Source: Phycisphaerales bacterium
Lineage (GTDB): Bacteria > Planctomycetota > Phycisphaerae > Phycisphaerales > SM1A02
DNA: 43,031 nucleotides
Assembly: GCA_009691725.1 (NCBI GenBank)
Contig: SIAP01000016.1
Span: 1-43,031, forward strand
Direction: 5' to 3'
Shown here: positions 17,074 through 25,884 of the stretch, piece by piece
Layout of the letters: the number at the start of each line of letters is the position of its first letter
Position numbering within the stretch: the first letter of the stretch is position 1
Notes under the pieces: model-generated
Databases searched by the model: none
What the model saw: the letters and a program-made list of their open reading frames with translations, nothing else
What the model was told of the DNA's origin: nothing
Program-made: the position numbers and the translations under genes

Positions 17074-17146
17074 TCTTCAGGAGGACTGCGTAGCCCAGTG
17101 GCTCGTAGTGGGAAAAGGGATTGGTGGTGACTGCGCCTCTCCCGGA

Positions 17147-17170
17147 CTGAGGGTAATAAGGGACCCCCAG
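17147..17170 (+). other. Second hairpin just upstream of the anti-sigma start
   Basis: CTGAGGGT pairs with ACCCCCAG with one mismatch around an 8-base loop. It ends 20 bp before the ATG at 17191, close to the AGAGG ribosome binding site. It could tune translation or partially terminate transcription between sigma and anti-sigma genes. Confidence 0.35.
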
Positions 17171-17190
17171 TTGTTGCGTCAGAGGTGTGT

Positions 17191-18066
17191 ATGTCTAGTT
17201 TTTCGTCCAACCGTGATGAAATCATTGAGCTTGCTCAACTCGAAGCACTTGGCGTGCTTGAAGGTGTCGATTGTTCGAGACTAGAGCGGCTCTTTCGAGA
17301 TACCACGCTGCAGGTGCAGCGAGAAGTTCTCGATCTGCAGGCTGCGGTCGTCACTCAAACACTCTTGCTTCCAACAATTGAACCAGAGGGTTCGCTTCGA
17401 CTTCGTGTGCTCGCGACGGTTGCGCAGGCGGTCGAGGCAAGCGATGCAGAACTCGCACCGATTGCAACCATCGGTCGACCGACTGCTGGCGCGGAAGTGA
17501 GCAGCATGTCGTCAGATTCCGAGTCGTCACTTTCGTCTGCGCGCACCTCGAAACCACTCGCGGTTGATCTGCGTTGGCGTCGCTCATCGATGATGTGGAG
17601 GGCCGCATGCGTGACTGCGATCGGCGGCCTGGTCGTTTCTCTTCTCTTCCAGATTTCTACATCGCGGCAGTCAGTGCGAATTAGTGAGCTGGCACTGCAG
17701 AATGAAACGTCCGTCGAACTCTCGTCCATGATCGGATTGGGGTTTCGGGAGTTTCTCAATCAGCAGTGTGTGGTGAAGGGACTTTCGGGCGCGACCATCC
17801 GCGACAATGGATCTGCCACGGTGATATTGACTCCCACATTCGACGCCGTGATGGTGGTGTGGATTGAACTCGCGCGCGATCAGACACTGACGCTGCGATC
17901 AGTCGATCGCCAATCAGGGATTGCAACCACGGTGGGCGATTTCAAGGTGGGGAGTCCTGTCGGCGGTGCTCGCCTCGCGGTTCCAACCGGTGGGGCGAAT
18001 GCGAATTCGGATTGGCAAGTCGTGGACTCCCGTGGGTCGATGCTCTTCTCAACGCGACCGCAATAA
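17191..18066 (+). CDS. Probable membrane anti-sigma factor (RskA-like)
   Basis: A 291-residue protein following the ECF sigma gene. Residues 1 to about 75 are helical and acidic, with E-I-I-E-L-A-Q-L-E-A-L-G-V-L-E-G resembling the anti-sigma domain of RskA-type proteins. No zinc-binding HxxxCxxC motif is present. A single membrane segment lies at about 135-155 (A-C-V-T-A-I-G-G-L-V-V-S-L-L-F). The outer part ends with short beta-like motifs typical of the RskA C-terminal domain. The start ATG at 17191 has AGAGG five bases upstream. It probably holds the sigma factor at the membrane until released by proteolysis. RseP-like proteases do this elsewhere, but a link to the rseP in this window is not shown. 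Confidence 0.72.
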   Translation: MSSFSSNRDEIIELAQLEALGVLEGVDCSRLERLFRDTTLQVQREVLDLQAAVVTQTLLLPTIEPEGSLRLRVLATVAQAVEASDAELAPIATIGRPTAGAEVSSMSSDSESSLSSARTSKPLAVDLRWRRSSMMWRAACVTAIGGLVVSLLFQISTSRQSVRISELALQNETSVELSSMIGLGFREFLNQQCVVKGLSGATIRDNGSATVILTPTFDAVMVVWIELARDQTLTLRSVDRQSGIATTVGDFKVGSPVGGARLAVPTGGANANSDWQVVDSRGSMLFSTRPQ

Positions 18067-18073
18067 CTGGGTT

Positions 18074-18105
18074 GGGCGCATCTGCGCCCGTCCAAACTGT
18101 TTTTA
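18074..18105 (+). terminator. Probable terminator after the sigma/anti-sigma operon
   Basis: GGGCGCA and TGCGCCC form a 7-bp stem with a 2-base centre at 18074-18089, and a T5 tract follows at 18100-18104. The distance from stem to T-run is about ten bases, longer than ideal. It lies between the anti-sigma stop and the convergent end of the ABC-F gene. Confidence 0.45.
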
Positions 18106-20175
18106 GCTGGTTCTGCGCAGCCACTCTTCTTCAAGTGTCAGTCGCTCTCGCTCCGCCTCGGCTCGAGCATCGAGGAGCGCGGTGGTTTGCTTTCGATCCG
18201 AGTAGACATCTGGATTCGAGAGTTTTTCGTCAATCTCTGCGAGGCGCGAATTCACCAACTGAATGCGCGACTCCAACTCTTCGAGTTGCAGGTTCGAGAG
18301 TGGATTGCGTGGATCCTTGATGGTCGCCGAATCTCGCGTACGCACTTGCTTGCGAGGGCGTGAGTTCTGGGGAGAAACTTTCGCAGCGCTCGAGGGTGAC
18401 CCGTGCGCGACCTTTGGCGCGTGTTTCGGAATGTGCTTGGGAACTGGTTTCTGCGCAGTGTTCCCCGAAGAGGCCTGCGTACTTTGGCTCGAGGTTGTGG
18501 CGATCTCACTTGATGACTCTGACTCGAGTTTCATGCGTAGCGCGTCGAACTCAGCGTAGGTTCCTTGAAAGAGTCTCCACCGACCATCACCATCGAGCGA
18601 GAGAATCTGATCGCACGTTGCGGTGAGAAGTGCGCGATCATGGCTCACCAAGATGAGCGTGCCGTCGTATCCGCCCTCGTCGGGTGGCAGCGAGAGCGCC
18701 TGCTCCAGCCGCTCTGCGCTTGGGATGTCCAAGTGATTCGATGGTTCGTCCAAGATGAGCAAATTGTGCGCTCCTGCGACGAGCCCCGCAAGGACGGCGC
18801 GCGCGCGCTCGCCACCAGAGAGTGAGCCAAGGAGTGACTCCTGCGCACGACCCGAAAAGAGAAAGGCGCCAGCGAGATCGCGTGCTTCTTGTTCGGAGAG
18901 GCGCACACCGTTGGCGCGTGGGGGAACAGTCAACTGGAGGTACTCCCAGACGGGATGGGTCTTGTCGATGTGGTCGTGCGTCTGACGAAACCAACCAACA
19001 GAGAGTCGCGGACTTCTCTTGAGTGTGCCCTTGTCTGGTTTCTCGTCCCCCATCAAGATGCGAAGGAGCGTGGTCTTCCCAGTTCCGTTTGCACCGACAA
19101 CTCCAAGGCGATCGCCGGGCTTGAGCGTCAACTCAAGGTCGCGCAAGAGCACCCGAGGACCAAATGCTTTGTCCACCTCGTGTGCGGAGACCACGATGTC
19201 GCCCACGCGTTCGGCGCGAGGAAGTTCCAATCGCATGACATCGAAATCGACTGGTCGCTCGACCAAATTATCGCGCTGAAACCTTTCAAGTCGAGTGGCG
19301 CGACCCTTCGCTTGCCGTGCGCGTTGACCCGCCTTGTAGCGAGCGATATAGGACTCCTCGCGCGAGATCTTGTCTTGCTGCTTGTCGTGGATGCGCTTCT
19401 GCGTGAGCGCACGTTCGCGTCGGAGAATCGTGAAGTCGGCGTAGTTGCCCGGATACTCGCGGATACTCGCATCGTGGATCTCGATGATTCGAGAAACGAC
19501 TCGATCGAGAAGCCAGCGATCATGGCTCACCACCACGACCGCACCAGGAAACTCATCCGCGAGGAAGTCCTCGAGCCAGCGTCGCCCTTCGATATCCAAG
19601 TGATTTGTCGGTTCATCCAAGAGCAAGAGGTCGGGTTCCTCGAGCAACAACTTTGCAAGCCCTGCGCGCGCGCGCTGTCCGCCGGAGAGTTTGCTGACGA
19701 GCGTTGAGAATTGCGCATCGATGAATCCAAGTCCGTGCAAGACCGCGTCAATCTTGTGATCGATTGCGTATCCGCCTGCACGCTCAAATTCGGCATCCAG
19801 GGTGGCCTGTCGAGAGAGCAGTCGCTCCAAGTCATCCGCTGTTGCGTGCGACAGTCCTTCGTACACGACGTCGAGCTCATGGCGGATTTCGTGGAGGCGC
19901 GCGAAGGCGCGCGCGGCGGCTTCGCGAAGTGTGTCGGAGGGTTCTATGGATGGATCCTGCGTGAGGAATCCAACGCGACAGCCGCGTTGCAGTCCGACCG
20001 AGCCAGCGTCCGGCTTGGATTGACCGGCAAGTAAACGCATCAGCGTGCTCTTGCCGCAACCATTGCGACCCACAAGTCCGATCCTTTCACTCGGCTCAAT
20101 CGAAAGCACCGCCCCATCGAGGAGGAGGCGGGTTCCATGTCCGAATCGGACATTGTTGAGCGTGGCAATCGGCAT
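18103..20175 (-). CDS. ABC-F family ATPase (Uup-like)
   Basis: A soluble protein with two ABC ATPase domains and no membrane segments, 690 residues. ABC-F proteins act on the ribosome, resolving stalls or modulating its function. Domain 1 has Walker A G-R-N-G-C-G-K-S-T at 36-44, signature L-S-G-G-Q at 163-167 and Walker B L-L-L-L-D-E-P-T-N-H-L-D. A charged linker (about 245-300, rich in Arg/Lys/Gln) matches the P-site tRNA interaction motif region. Domain 2 has Walker A G-A-N-G-T-G-K-T-T at 361-369, L-S-G-G-E and L-L-I-L-D-E-P-S-N-H-L-D. The C-terminal roughly 80 residues after a Ser/Lys-rich linker look like a Uup-type coiled coil. The gene is divergent from the next one with only about 30 bp between starts. 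Confidence 0.92.
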   Translation of the reverse strand: MPIATLNNVRFGHGTRLLLDGAVLSIEPSERIGLVGRNGCGKSTLMRLLAGQSKPDAGSVGLQRGCRVGFLTQDPSIEPSDTLREAAARAFARLHEIRHELDVVYEGLSHATADDLERLLSRQATLDAEFERAGGYAIDHKIDAVLHGLGFIDAQFSTLVSKLSGGQRARAGLAKLLLEEPDLLLLDEPTNHLDIEGRRWLEDFLADEFPGAVVVVSHDRWLLDRVVSRIIEIHDASIREYPGNYADFTILRRERALTQKRIHDKQQDKISREESYIARYKAGQRARQAKGRATRLERFQRDNLVERPVDFDVMRLELPRAERVGDIVVSAHEVDKAFGPRVLLRDLELTLKPGDRLGVVGANGTGKTTLLRILMGDEKPDKGTLKRSPRLSVGWFRQTHDHIDKTHPVWEYLQLTVPPRANGVRLSEQEARDLAGAFLFSGRAQESLLGSLSGGERARAVLAGLVAGAHNLLILDEPSNHLDIPSAERLEQALSLPPDEGGYDGTLILVSHDRALLTATCDQILSLDGDGRWRLFQGTYAEFDALRMKLESESSSEIATTSSQSTQASSGNTAQKPVPKHIPKHAPKVAHGSPSSAAKVSPQNSRPRKQVRTRDSATIKDPRNPLSNLQLEELESRIQLVNSRLAEIDEKLSNPDVYSDRKQTTALLDARAEAERERLTLEEEWLRRTS

Positions 20176-20206
20176 TCTCCGATAGTAACGCCGCTACCCT
20201 TTCGTG

Positions 20207-20707
20207 ATGAGCACGTTGCTGAATCCGCCCAACAGCATGATCGCGCGATGGCGCTCGATGCGATTGATCGTGATGCCGCTGATTATTGTGGGAGTCGCGC
20301 TCTGGCTCCCCATGATGCATGGGCGGGACTCCGATGCGCAGTCGGATCGCGTGAGGTTGTTCCTGACGCAGGTCCTTGAGGAGATTGCGCGAGATCCCGC
20401 AAGTACTTCGAATGCGTTCAAGGGGAGCGAGCCAATACTGGTGGAGGCATTTCGCACGCGACTGGGCAATTCTGTCGGGAAACTGCTCACTCCGGTGCCG
20501 CGCATTGATGTGCGCGTTGGTGACTTCGGTACGGGATCCCTGGGAGACGCGACACACACTGCGCTGGCGTACTACGAGGGCGGAGAACAGATTGCGGTGC
20601 GCGTGATCGCACGGTCGAACGAACCAAATGTGCTCCTCGTCGGAGTATTCGCGCCAACAGTTGGGGAGTTCGCTCCCAGTGTGACCGACTCGGCGGGTGT
20701 GCGATGA
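20207..20707 (+). CDS. Small membrane-anchored protein of unknown function
   Basis: I do not recognise this protein. It has 166 residues from the ATG at 20207 (a GTG one codon earlier is equally possible). Residues 19-38 form one hydrophobic segment (L-I-V-M-P-L-I-I-V-G-V-A-L-W-L), preceded by Arg residues, so it is an anchored or exported protein with the rest outside. The outer part is of mixed alpha/beta character with no Cys and no obvious catalytic motif. Its stop overlaps the start of the aminotransferase gene by four bases (ATGA), implying translational coupling, but the functional relation is unknown. Confidence 0.6.
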   Translation: MSTLLNPPNSMIARWRSMRLIVMPLIIVGVALWLPMMHGRDSDAQSDRVRLFLTQVLEEIARDPASTSNAFKGSEPILVEAFRTRLGNSVGKLLTPVPRIDVRVGDFGTGSLGDATHTALAYYEGGEQIAVRVIARSNEPNVLLVGVFAPTVGEFAPSVTDSAGVR

Positions 20708-21633
20708 AAGTGTGGCTGGACGGCAAGATCGTGGCGATCGCAGATGCCAAGGTGTCGCTCTTCGATGCAGGATTTCAGCATGGAGTTGGGCTCTTCTCGA
20801 CGATGTGTGCCCGACATGGGCGAGTCTTTCGAGTGATGGCGCATCTCGAACGGTTGAAGTCATCTGCGATGCAACTGGGGATGGTCAAGACACTGCGGTT
20901 GGAACCGCTTGCCGAAGCAATCGAACTGGTGCTCGCAGCGAACAGGATGGAGTCTGCGCGGATTCGCTTGACAGTGACGGCGGGGGACCTCCGAATGCTC
21001 AGCGCGCCCGGAGTTGACGGTCCAGCATCGCACAGCGATCCGACGATCGCGATTGTTGTTCAGCCTCCGACGCGCTATCCCGCGGAGATCTTTGAGCGTG
21101 GGGTGCGTGTTCGGATCGCAGAGGCGCGATTGAATCCGATGGATCAGTTCGCTGGGCACAAGACCATCTGGTACTGGCCACGGCTCGCGGAATTGCAGCG
21201 CGCCGCAGCGAGTGCGTGCTCTGAGTCCTTGTTTTTTACGGTCCACAATCGGCTCGCTGCTGGCAGTGTGAGCAATGTGTTTGTCGTTCGCGATGGCGTG
21301 GTGAAAACTCCCTTTGCGCGCGGCGAAGGCGCAGTGGGGAGTGATCCGCCGGTCCTGGTGGGGGTGACACGAGGCGCGATCATCGCGTGCGCGCAGGCGC
21401 GTGGTATTGCGGTTGTGCGCGAGGACATCACCATCGACGATCTCCTCGCCAGCGACGAAGTGTTCCTGACCAACTCAAGTTGGGGCGTGTTGCCTGTCGT
21501 GGGAATCGAACAACGCACCATTGGGCAGGGGGCTCCGGGTTCGATGACCCAGGCGTTCCGCAGCGACTACGAGGAATTGTTGGAAGACGAGACGCTGCTC
21601 AATCGAGTCGACTCGGTCAGCGACGCTCAATGA
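20704..21633 (+). CDS. Class IV aminotransferase / aminodeoxychorismate lyase fold protein, missing the PLP glutamate
   Basis: A PLP fold-type IV protein of 309 residues, a family including branched-chain and D-amino acid transaminases and aminodeoxychorismate lyase. Seen are D-A-G-F-Q-H-G-V-G-L-F-S-T-M, H-L-E-R-L, the Schiff-base Lys153 in A-G-H-K-T-I-W-Y, G-V-T-R-G-A-I-I and T-N-S-S-W-G-V-L-P-V. The glutamate that normally contacts the pyridine nitrogen (E-G-x-x-S-N in relatives, 32-34 residues after the Lys) is Ala186 in A-G-S-V-S-N. That residue is needed for normal transaminase chemistry, so the protein may be a lyase, have altered activity or be degenerate. Substrate cannot be assigned. 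It follows the small anchored protein with a 4-bp overlap and overlaps the convergent small membrane protein by 17 bp. Confidence 0.82.
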   Translation: MKVWLDGKIVAIADAKVSLFDAGFQHGVGLFSTMCARHGRVFRVMAHLERLKSSAMQLGMVKTLRLEPLAEAIELVLAANRMESARIRLTVTAGDLRMLSAPGVDGPASHSDPTIAIVVQPPTRYPAEIFERGVRVRIAEARLNPMDQFAGHKTIWYWPRLAELQRAAASACSESLFFTVHNRLAAGSVSNVFVVRDGVVKTPFARGEGAVGSDPPVLVGVTRGAIIACAQARGIAVVREDITIDDLLASDEVFLTNSSWGVLPVVGIEQRTIGQGAPGSMTQAFRSDYEELLEDETLLNRVDSVSDAQ

Positions 21634-21877
21634 CTCGCACATTTTCCCGTCCATCGGCGGGTCGCACCACCGCGCCGGCGAGCCCTCGCAGGATGCGCTT
21701 CACTCCCCACAGGATGAGCGCGATGGCGATGACGACCGCGATGAGGGTGAGGCTGGCAACGAGGAAGAGTGCGACGATCGGAATGACGATGACGAGGAGC
21801 AGGATGATCTTCACCATTGTGGGAATGGTGAATCGACCAGGGGTCGATTGAGTGTCGGATGGGAGTTGCACGGTCAC
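21617..21877 (-). CDS. Small membrane protein of unknown function
   Basis: An 86-residue protein with a long hydrophobic region, residues 21-58 (K-I-I-L-L-L-V-I-V-I-P then A-S-L-T-L-I-A-V-V-I-A-I), enough for two membrane segments with a tight turn. The tail is basic (R-P-A-D-G-R-E-N-V-R-V-I-E-R-R). The start is a GTG at 21877, or the ATG at 21817. It overlaps the end of the aminotransferase gene by 17 bp on the opposite strand and is divergent from dnaE. No family is recognised. It is kept because it fills the only gap here and has a coherent membrane-protein profile. Confidence 0.55.
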   Translation of the reverse strand: MTVQLPSDTQSTPGRFTIPTMVKIILLLVIVIPIVALFLVASLTLIAVVIAIALILWGVKRILRGLAGAVVRPADGRENVRVIERR

Positions 21878-21951
21878 TTTCAGAATAGTCCAAGAGGATC
21901 TGGAATTCTCGGGGCATTCGCAGGGAGAGGAAGGGTGGTCGACGCTCTACT

Positions 21952-24900
21952 ATGAGTCGCATGGCAGGCGAGTTCGTTCATCTTCACCTGCACTCCGAGT
22001 ACTCGTTGCTCGACGGCGGCAACCGGATCGAAAAACTGGTGAAGCGCGTGAAGCAGTTGGGGATGACTGCCGTCGCCGTCACAGATCACGGCAATCTCTT
22101 TGGTGCGATGGAGTTCTACGACATTGCGAAGAAGCATGGGATCAAACCGATCTTGGGGATCGAGGCGTATGTCGCTCCAGATCATGATGGCAAAGAGGGC
22201 GATCGTCGCAACCGTGTCGCCACGAAGACCCTCGATGGCAAGTCGCAGGATGGCGGGTTCCATCTGGTCTTGCTGGCGCAGAATCTGATTGGGTGGCGGA
22301 ATCTCATGAAGCTCTCGAGCGATGCGTTCTTGCAGGGTTTTTATCACCGACCACGCATGGATAAGTCGACGCTGACGCAGTGGAGTGAGGGGCTCATCGC
22401 GATCAACGGTCATCTCGGGTCGAGCATCGCCCATCACTTGACGCGCTTTGCGGAAACTGGACAGCCCAGCCACTGGGCGCTTGCACTTGAAGAGGCGCGC
22501 TGGCATGCCCGCACATTTGGCAAGGACGAGCACGGAGAACCGCGGTTCTATGTCGAGTTGCAGAGGCACGTCCCAGAGCAGGAGCGCATCAATCCACTGC
22601 TGAAGCGACTCGCGAGCGAATTGGACTTGCGGCTCGTGGTGGACAACGATGCACACTTCTTGCTTGAGAGCGACCACGACATTCATGACACGCTCTGTTG
22701 CATCTCGATGGGGAAGAACAAGGATGACCCGCAGCGGATGCGTTATCCAACCCAACTCTTTGTCAAGAGTCCGGCAGAGATGGCCGCAACTTTTACGGCG
22801 GATGACGAGCAAGAGGCGCTTGCCAACTCGGCTCGGATCGCAGCGCGGTGCTTTGTCGAACTTCCTCGCGGGGAGAACCACGCACCAATGGTTCGGGTCC
22901 GAACGCCCCCCGATGGTCCAGGCGCGCCCACTGGCGACCTGACCGAGTGGTACGAGCGGTACTGCAGCAAGTTTGAATTGAGTCCATTTGATGGCGCAAC
23001 GGATGATGCACACGCTCACTCGGCGGCGCAGTTGCAGTCAAAGGCAGAGTGCGATCAGGCACTCGTAATGCTGTGCGAAGCTGGAGTGGTCTGGCGATAT
23101 GGACCCCACGGCGTCACGCCGCTCATCCGCTCGCGACTTGACCGCGAATTGCAGATCTTGGCGAACAAGTCGATCAGCGCGTACTTCTTGATCGTGTGGG
23201 ACTTCGTGAATTGGGCGCATCAGCAGGGGATTCCGGCGCTCGCCCGTGGTTCTGGGGTCGGAACAATGGTTGGCTATGTGCTTGGACTCTCCAATGCCTG
23301 TCCAGAAAAATTTGGATTGCTCTTCGAGCGATTCACCGATCCAGATCGCAGCGAGTATCCCGACATCGACATCGACATCTGCCAGCATGGGCGTGCTGCG
23401 GTGTTGGAGTACGTGCGCAAGAAGTATGGACATGTCGCGCAGATCATTACCTTTGGGCGACTGAAGGCGAAGGCTGCAATCAAAGATGTCGCGCGAACGA
23501 TGGGGCTTACCCCCACGGAGAGTCAGCGGCTCTCCGATCTCATCCCAGCCGAGTTGAACATCACGATTGAGAGGGCACTCGAGCGAGAACCAGCACTTCG
23601 TGAGGCACGGGACGCGAATCCTGTGATCCGAAAGTTGCTTGAGCATGCGCAGGGATTGGAAGATCATGCGCGCAACTCCAGCATTCATGCGGCAGGGGTG
23701 GTGATATCGACGCAACCGCTTGAGAACATTGTGCCGCTCTGCCGTGCGACGAGTGGGAGCGACGAGGTCATTACACAGTGGGATGGTCCGACCTGCGAAA
23801 AAATCGGCCTGCTCAAGATGGACTTTCTAGGACTGCGCACGCTCTCGACCATCGAGTGCGCCAAACGATTGATTCGAGAGTCGCTGACGCCAGAGGCGCA
23901 GTGGTGCGCTGTCGGACGGTCGACGGAGCTTGGCAAGGGCATTGGTCAGCGCGGCGCCGATCCCCTGGACTTGGATCGCATCGACTTCGCAGATCAACGG
24001 GTGCTTGGGCTCTTTCAACGTGCGGAAACAGCGGGCGTGTTTCAGTTTGAGTCCGGTGGTATGCGCAAGACACTGCTCGAGATGCAACCGGATCGTTTGG
24101 AAGATCTGATCGCAGCCAACGCGCTCTTTCGTCCCGGTCCAATGGAACTCATCCCGCAGTATTGCCAGCGCAAGGCGGGTCGTCTACCCGTGCCGCGCAT
24201 CCATGAAGTGGTTGATCGATTGACCGCCGAGACATACGGGGTGATGGTCTATCAAGAGCAGATCATGCAAGTGCTGCATCAGCTTGGTGACATTCCTCTT
24301 CGGACTGCCTACACAATCATCAAGGCAATCTCGAAGAAGAAGCAGGATGTCATCAATGCCGCACGAGCGGACTTCATTCAAGGAGCGCTCGCGCGAGGAC
24401 TCGCAGAGGCGCGGTCGAATGAGCTCTTCGATCTCATTCTGAAGTTTGCGGGGTATGGATTCAACAAGAGCCACTCCACTGGGTACGCAATCATTGCATT
24501 TCAGACCGCGTATCTCAAGACCTACTTCCCGGCGCATTACATGTCCGCCGTGCTGACCTTTGAAAGTCAGGCGCAGAAGGTGGAGGATTGGGCGGTCTAT
24601 TTGGAAGAGTGCAAACGCACGCACTGGGCGGACTCGACGCGCGAACATCGTCATGTTGGAGTCGAGGTGAAGGCGCCAGATATCAACCTGTCCACCACGG
24701 ATTTCGCTGTGGTCTTCGGACCAGAGGAGCCCAGAGATCACCTTCACGGACACGTGCGCTTTGGGTTGCGCGCGATGAAGGGGGTCAGTGATAATGCGAT
24801 TGCGGCGATCTTGGAAGCGCGTACGAGTGGTGGTCACTTTCGAGACATCTTTGACCTGTGCGCTCGCGTGAATCTTCGCAGCGTGAATCGAGCTTCGCTT

Positions 24901-25884
24901 GAAACGCTCATCAAGGCTGGGGTGCTTGACTCGCTGCACGGAACCACCGAGCGTGCGTCCGTGCTTGCCTCGCTCGATGATGGCTTGCGCGCAGGACAGA
25001 ACATGGCGCGGGATCGTGCAGCTGGACAGATGTCGATGTTTGGATTGCCCGTGGGAGATGCCACGGTCGACGCCCCAGCAGCGAGCACCTCTGCGCTTCG
25101 CCGCGCAGCGCCATGGGACCGTATGACGACTCTGAACTACGAGCGCGAGGCGCTGGGATTCCATGTGTCCGGTCATCCTCTGGATGATTGGAAGGAGGAA
25201 ATCGCCTCCTTCTGCAATTGTGATAGCACGCGACTCGTCGATCGCGCGAGCGGTGGAACCATCGTGCTCGCAGGGTTGATTACGCGCGTTCGGCAAATCA
25301 TCACGCAGCGTGGAGCTCATGCCAATCAGCGCATGGCGATTGCAACGCTCGCTGATCGGTTCGGCTCATTCGATGCGGTATTGTTTGCGGAGACCTTTGC
25401 AGAGTGCGGAGAGTTCATGCAAGATGGCAAAGTTGTTGCGCTCGTCGGATCAGTCGATCGTTCGCGAACCGAACCAGGAGTCATCGTGGATCGAGTCTTT
25501 GCAATCGAAGATGCCACCGCGAACCTTGCCAGTCGCATCGAGGTTCGACTGACCGATCCTGCACTCGGTGAGCCGCCGACTGAGCCGCTTGCAGGAACGA
25601 TTCGCATGCTTGCCGGGGCGCTGCGTCAGGCTGCTGGAAGCGTGTTGAGTTTGAAGGGTCGTCCAGTTGAGGTTGCTGTCTTAATCGAAGTAGATGAGGG
25701 ATGCGCCACGCTGATTCCACGCGGCGTTCGGGTGGTGGCGGAGCCTGGAATCCTGCGCAAACTGAACGAAATTGTTGGTCCAGGTCGAGTCACCGTCTGC
25801 GGTGGATGGGTTCCCCCCAAACGCGAACGCGAGAGCCGCTTCAATTCATGGAAAAAGTCGAGTGATGTTCCAGCGGCTCTCTGA
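21952..25884 (+). CDS. dnaE: DNA polymerase III subunit alpha (DnaE)
   Basis: The replicative C-family polymerase, 1310 residues. The N-terminal PHP domain shows H-L-H-L-H-S-E-Y-S at 10-18 and D-H-G-N. The polymerase core shows the catalytic Asp pair in Y-P-D-I-D-I-D (Asp471 and Asp473), where relatives usually have F between them, and S-I-H-A-A-G-V-V-I-S. The fingers and tau-binding parts follow, with F-N-K-S-H-S-T-G-Y and Y-F-P-A-H-Y-M-S-A-V-L. A tandem helix-hairpin-helix and an OB-fold region fill about 950-1200. It is longer than E. coli DnaE (1160) and of type 1 organisation. The start could be the ATG at 21952 or at 21961. The last 39 bp overlap pdxH on the other strand. Confidence 0.97.
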   Translation: MSRMAGEFVHLHLHSEYSLLDGGNRIEKLVKRVKQLGMTAVAVTDHGNLFGAMEFYDIAKKHGIKPILGIEAYVAPDHDGKEGDRRNRVATKTLDGKSQDGGFHLVLLAQNLIGWRNLMKLSSDAFLQGFYHRPRMDKSTLTQWSEGLIAINGHLGSSIAHHLTRFAETGQPSHWALALEEARWHARTFGKDEHGEPRFYVELQRHVPEQERINPLLKRLASELDLRLVVDNDAHFLLESDHDIHDTLCCISMGKNKDDPQRMRYPTQLFVKSPAEMAATFTADDEQEALANSARIAARCFVELPRGENHAPMVRVRTPPDGPGAPTGDLTEWYERYCSKFELSPFDGATDDAHAHSAAQLQSKAECDQALVMLCEAGVVWRYGPHGVTPLIRSRLDRELQILANKSISAYFLIVWDFVNWAHQQGIPALARGSGVGTMVGYVLGLSNACPEKFGLLFERFTDPDRSEYPDIDIDICQHGRAAVLEYVRKKYGHVAQIITFGRLKAKAAIKDVARTMGLTPTESQRLSDLIPAELNITIERALEREPALREARDANPVIRKLLEHAQGLEDHARNSSIHAAGVVISTQPLENIVPLCRATSGSDEVITQWDGPTCEKIGLLKMDFLGLRTLSTIECAKRLIRESLTPEAQWCAVGRSTELGKGIGQRGADPLDLDRIDFADQRVLGLFQRAETAGVFQFESGGMRKTLLEMQPDRLEDLIAANALFRPGPMELIPQYCQRKAGRLPVPRIHEVVDRLTAETYGVMVYQEQIMQVLHQLGDIPLRTAYTIIKAISKKKQDVINAARADFIQGALARGLAEARSNELFDLILKFAGYGFNKSHSTGYAIIAFQTAYLKTYFPAHYMSAVLTFESQAQKVEDWAVYLEECKRTHWADSTREHRHVGVEVKAPDINLSTTDFAVVFGPEEPRDHLHGHVRFGLRAMKGVSDNAIAAILEARTSGGHFRDIFDLCARVNLRSVNRASLETLIKAGVLDSLHGTTERASVLASLDDGLRAGQNMARDRAAGQMSMFGLPVGDATVDAPAASTSALRRAAPWDRMTTLNYEREALGFHVSGHPLDDWKEEIASFCNCDSTRLVDRASGGTIVLAGLITRVRQIITQRGAHANQRMAIATLADRFGSFDAVLFAETFAECGEFMQDGKVVALVGSVDRSRTEPGVIVDRVFAIEDATANLASRIEVRLTDPALGEPPTEPLAGTIRMLAGALRQAAGSVLSLKGRPVEVAVLIEVDEGCATLIPRGVRVVAEPGILRKLNEIVGPGRVTVCGGWVPPKRERESRFNSWKKSSDVPAAL

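Noticed and set aside
16988-17284. 98-residue frame between sigma and anti-sigma genes
   Set aside because: It runs into the anti-sigma gene in another frame and has no recognisable composition or ribosome binding site.
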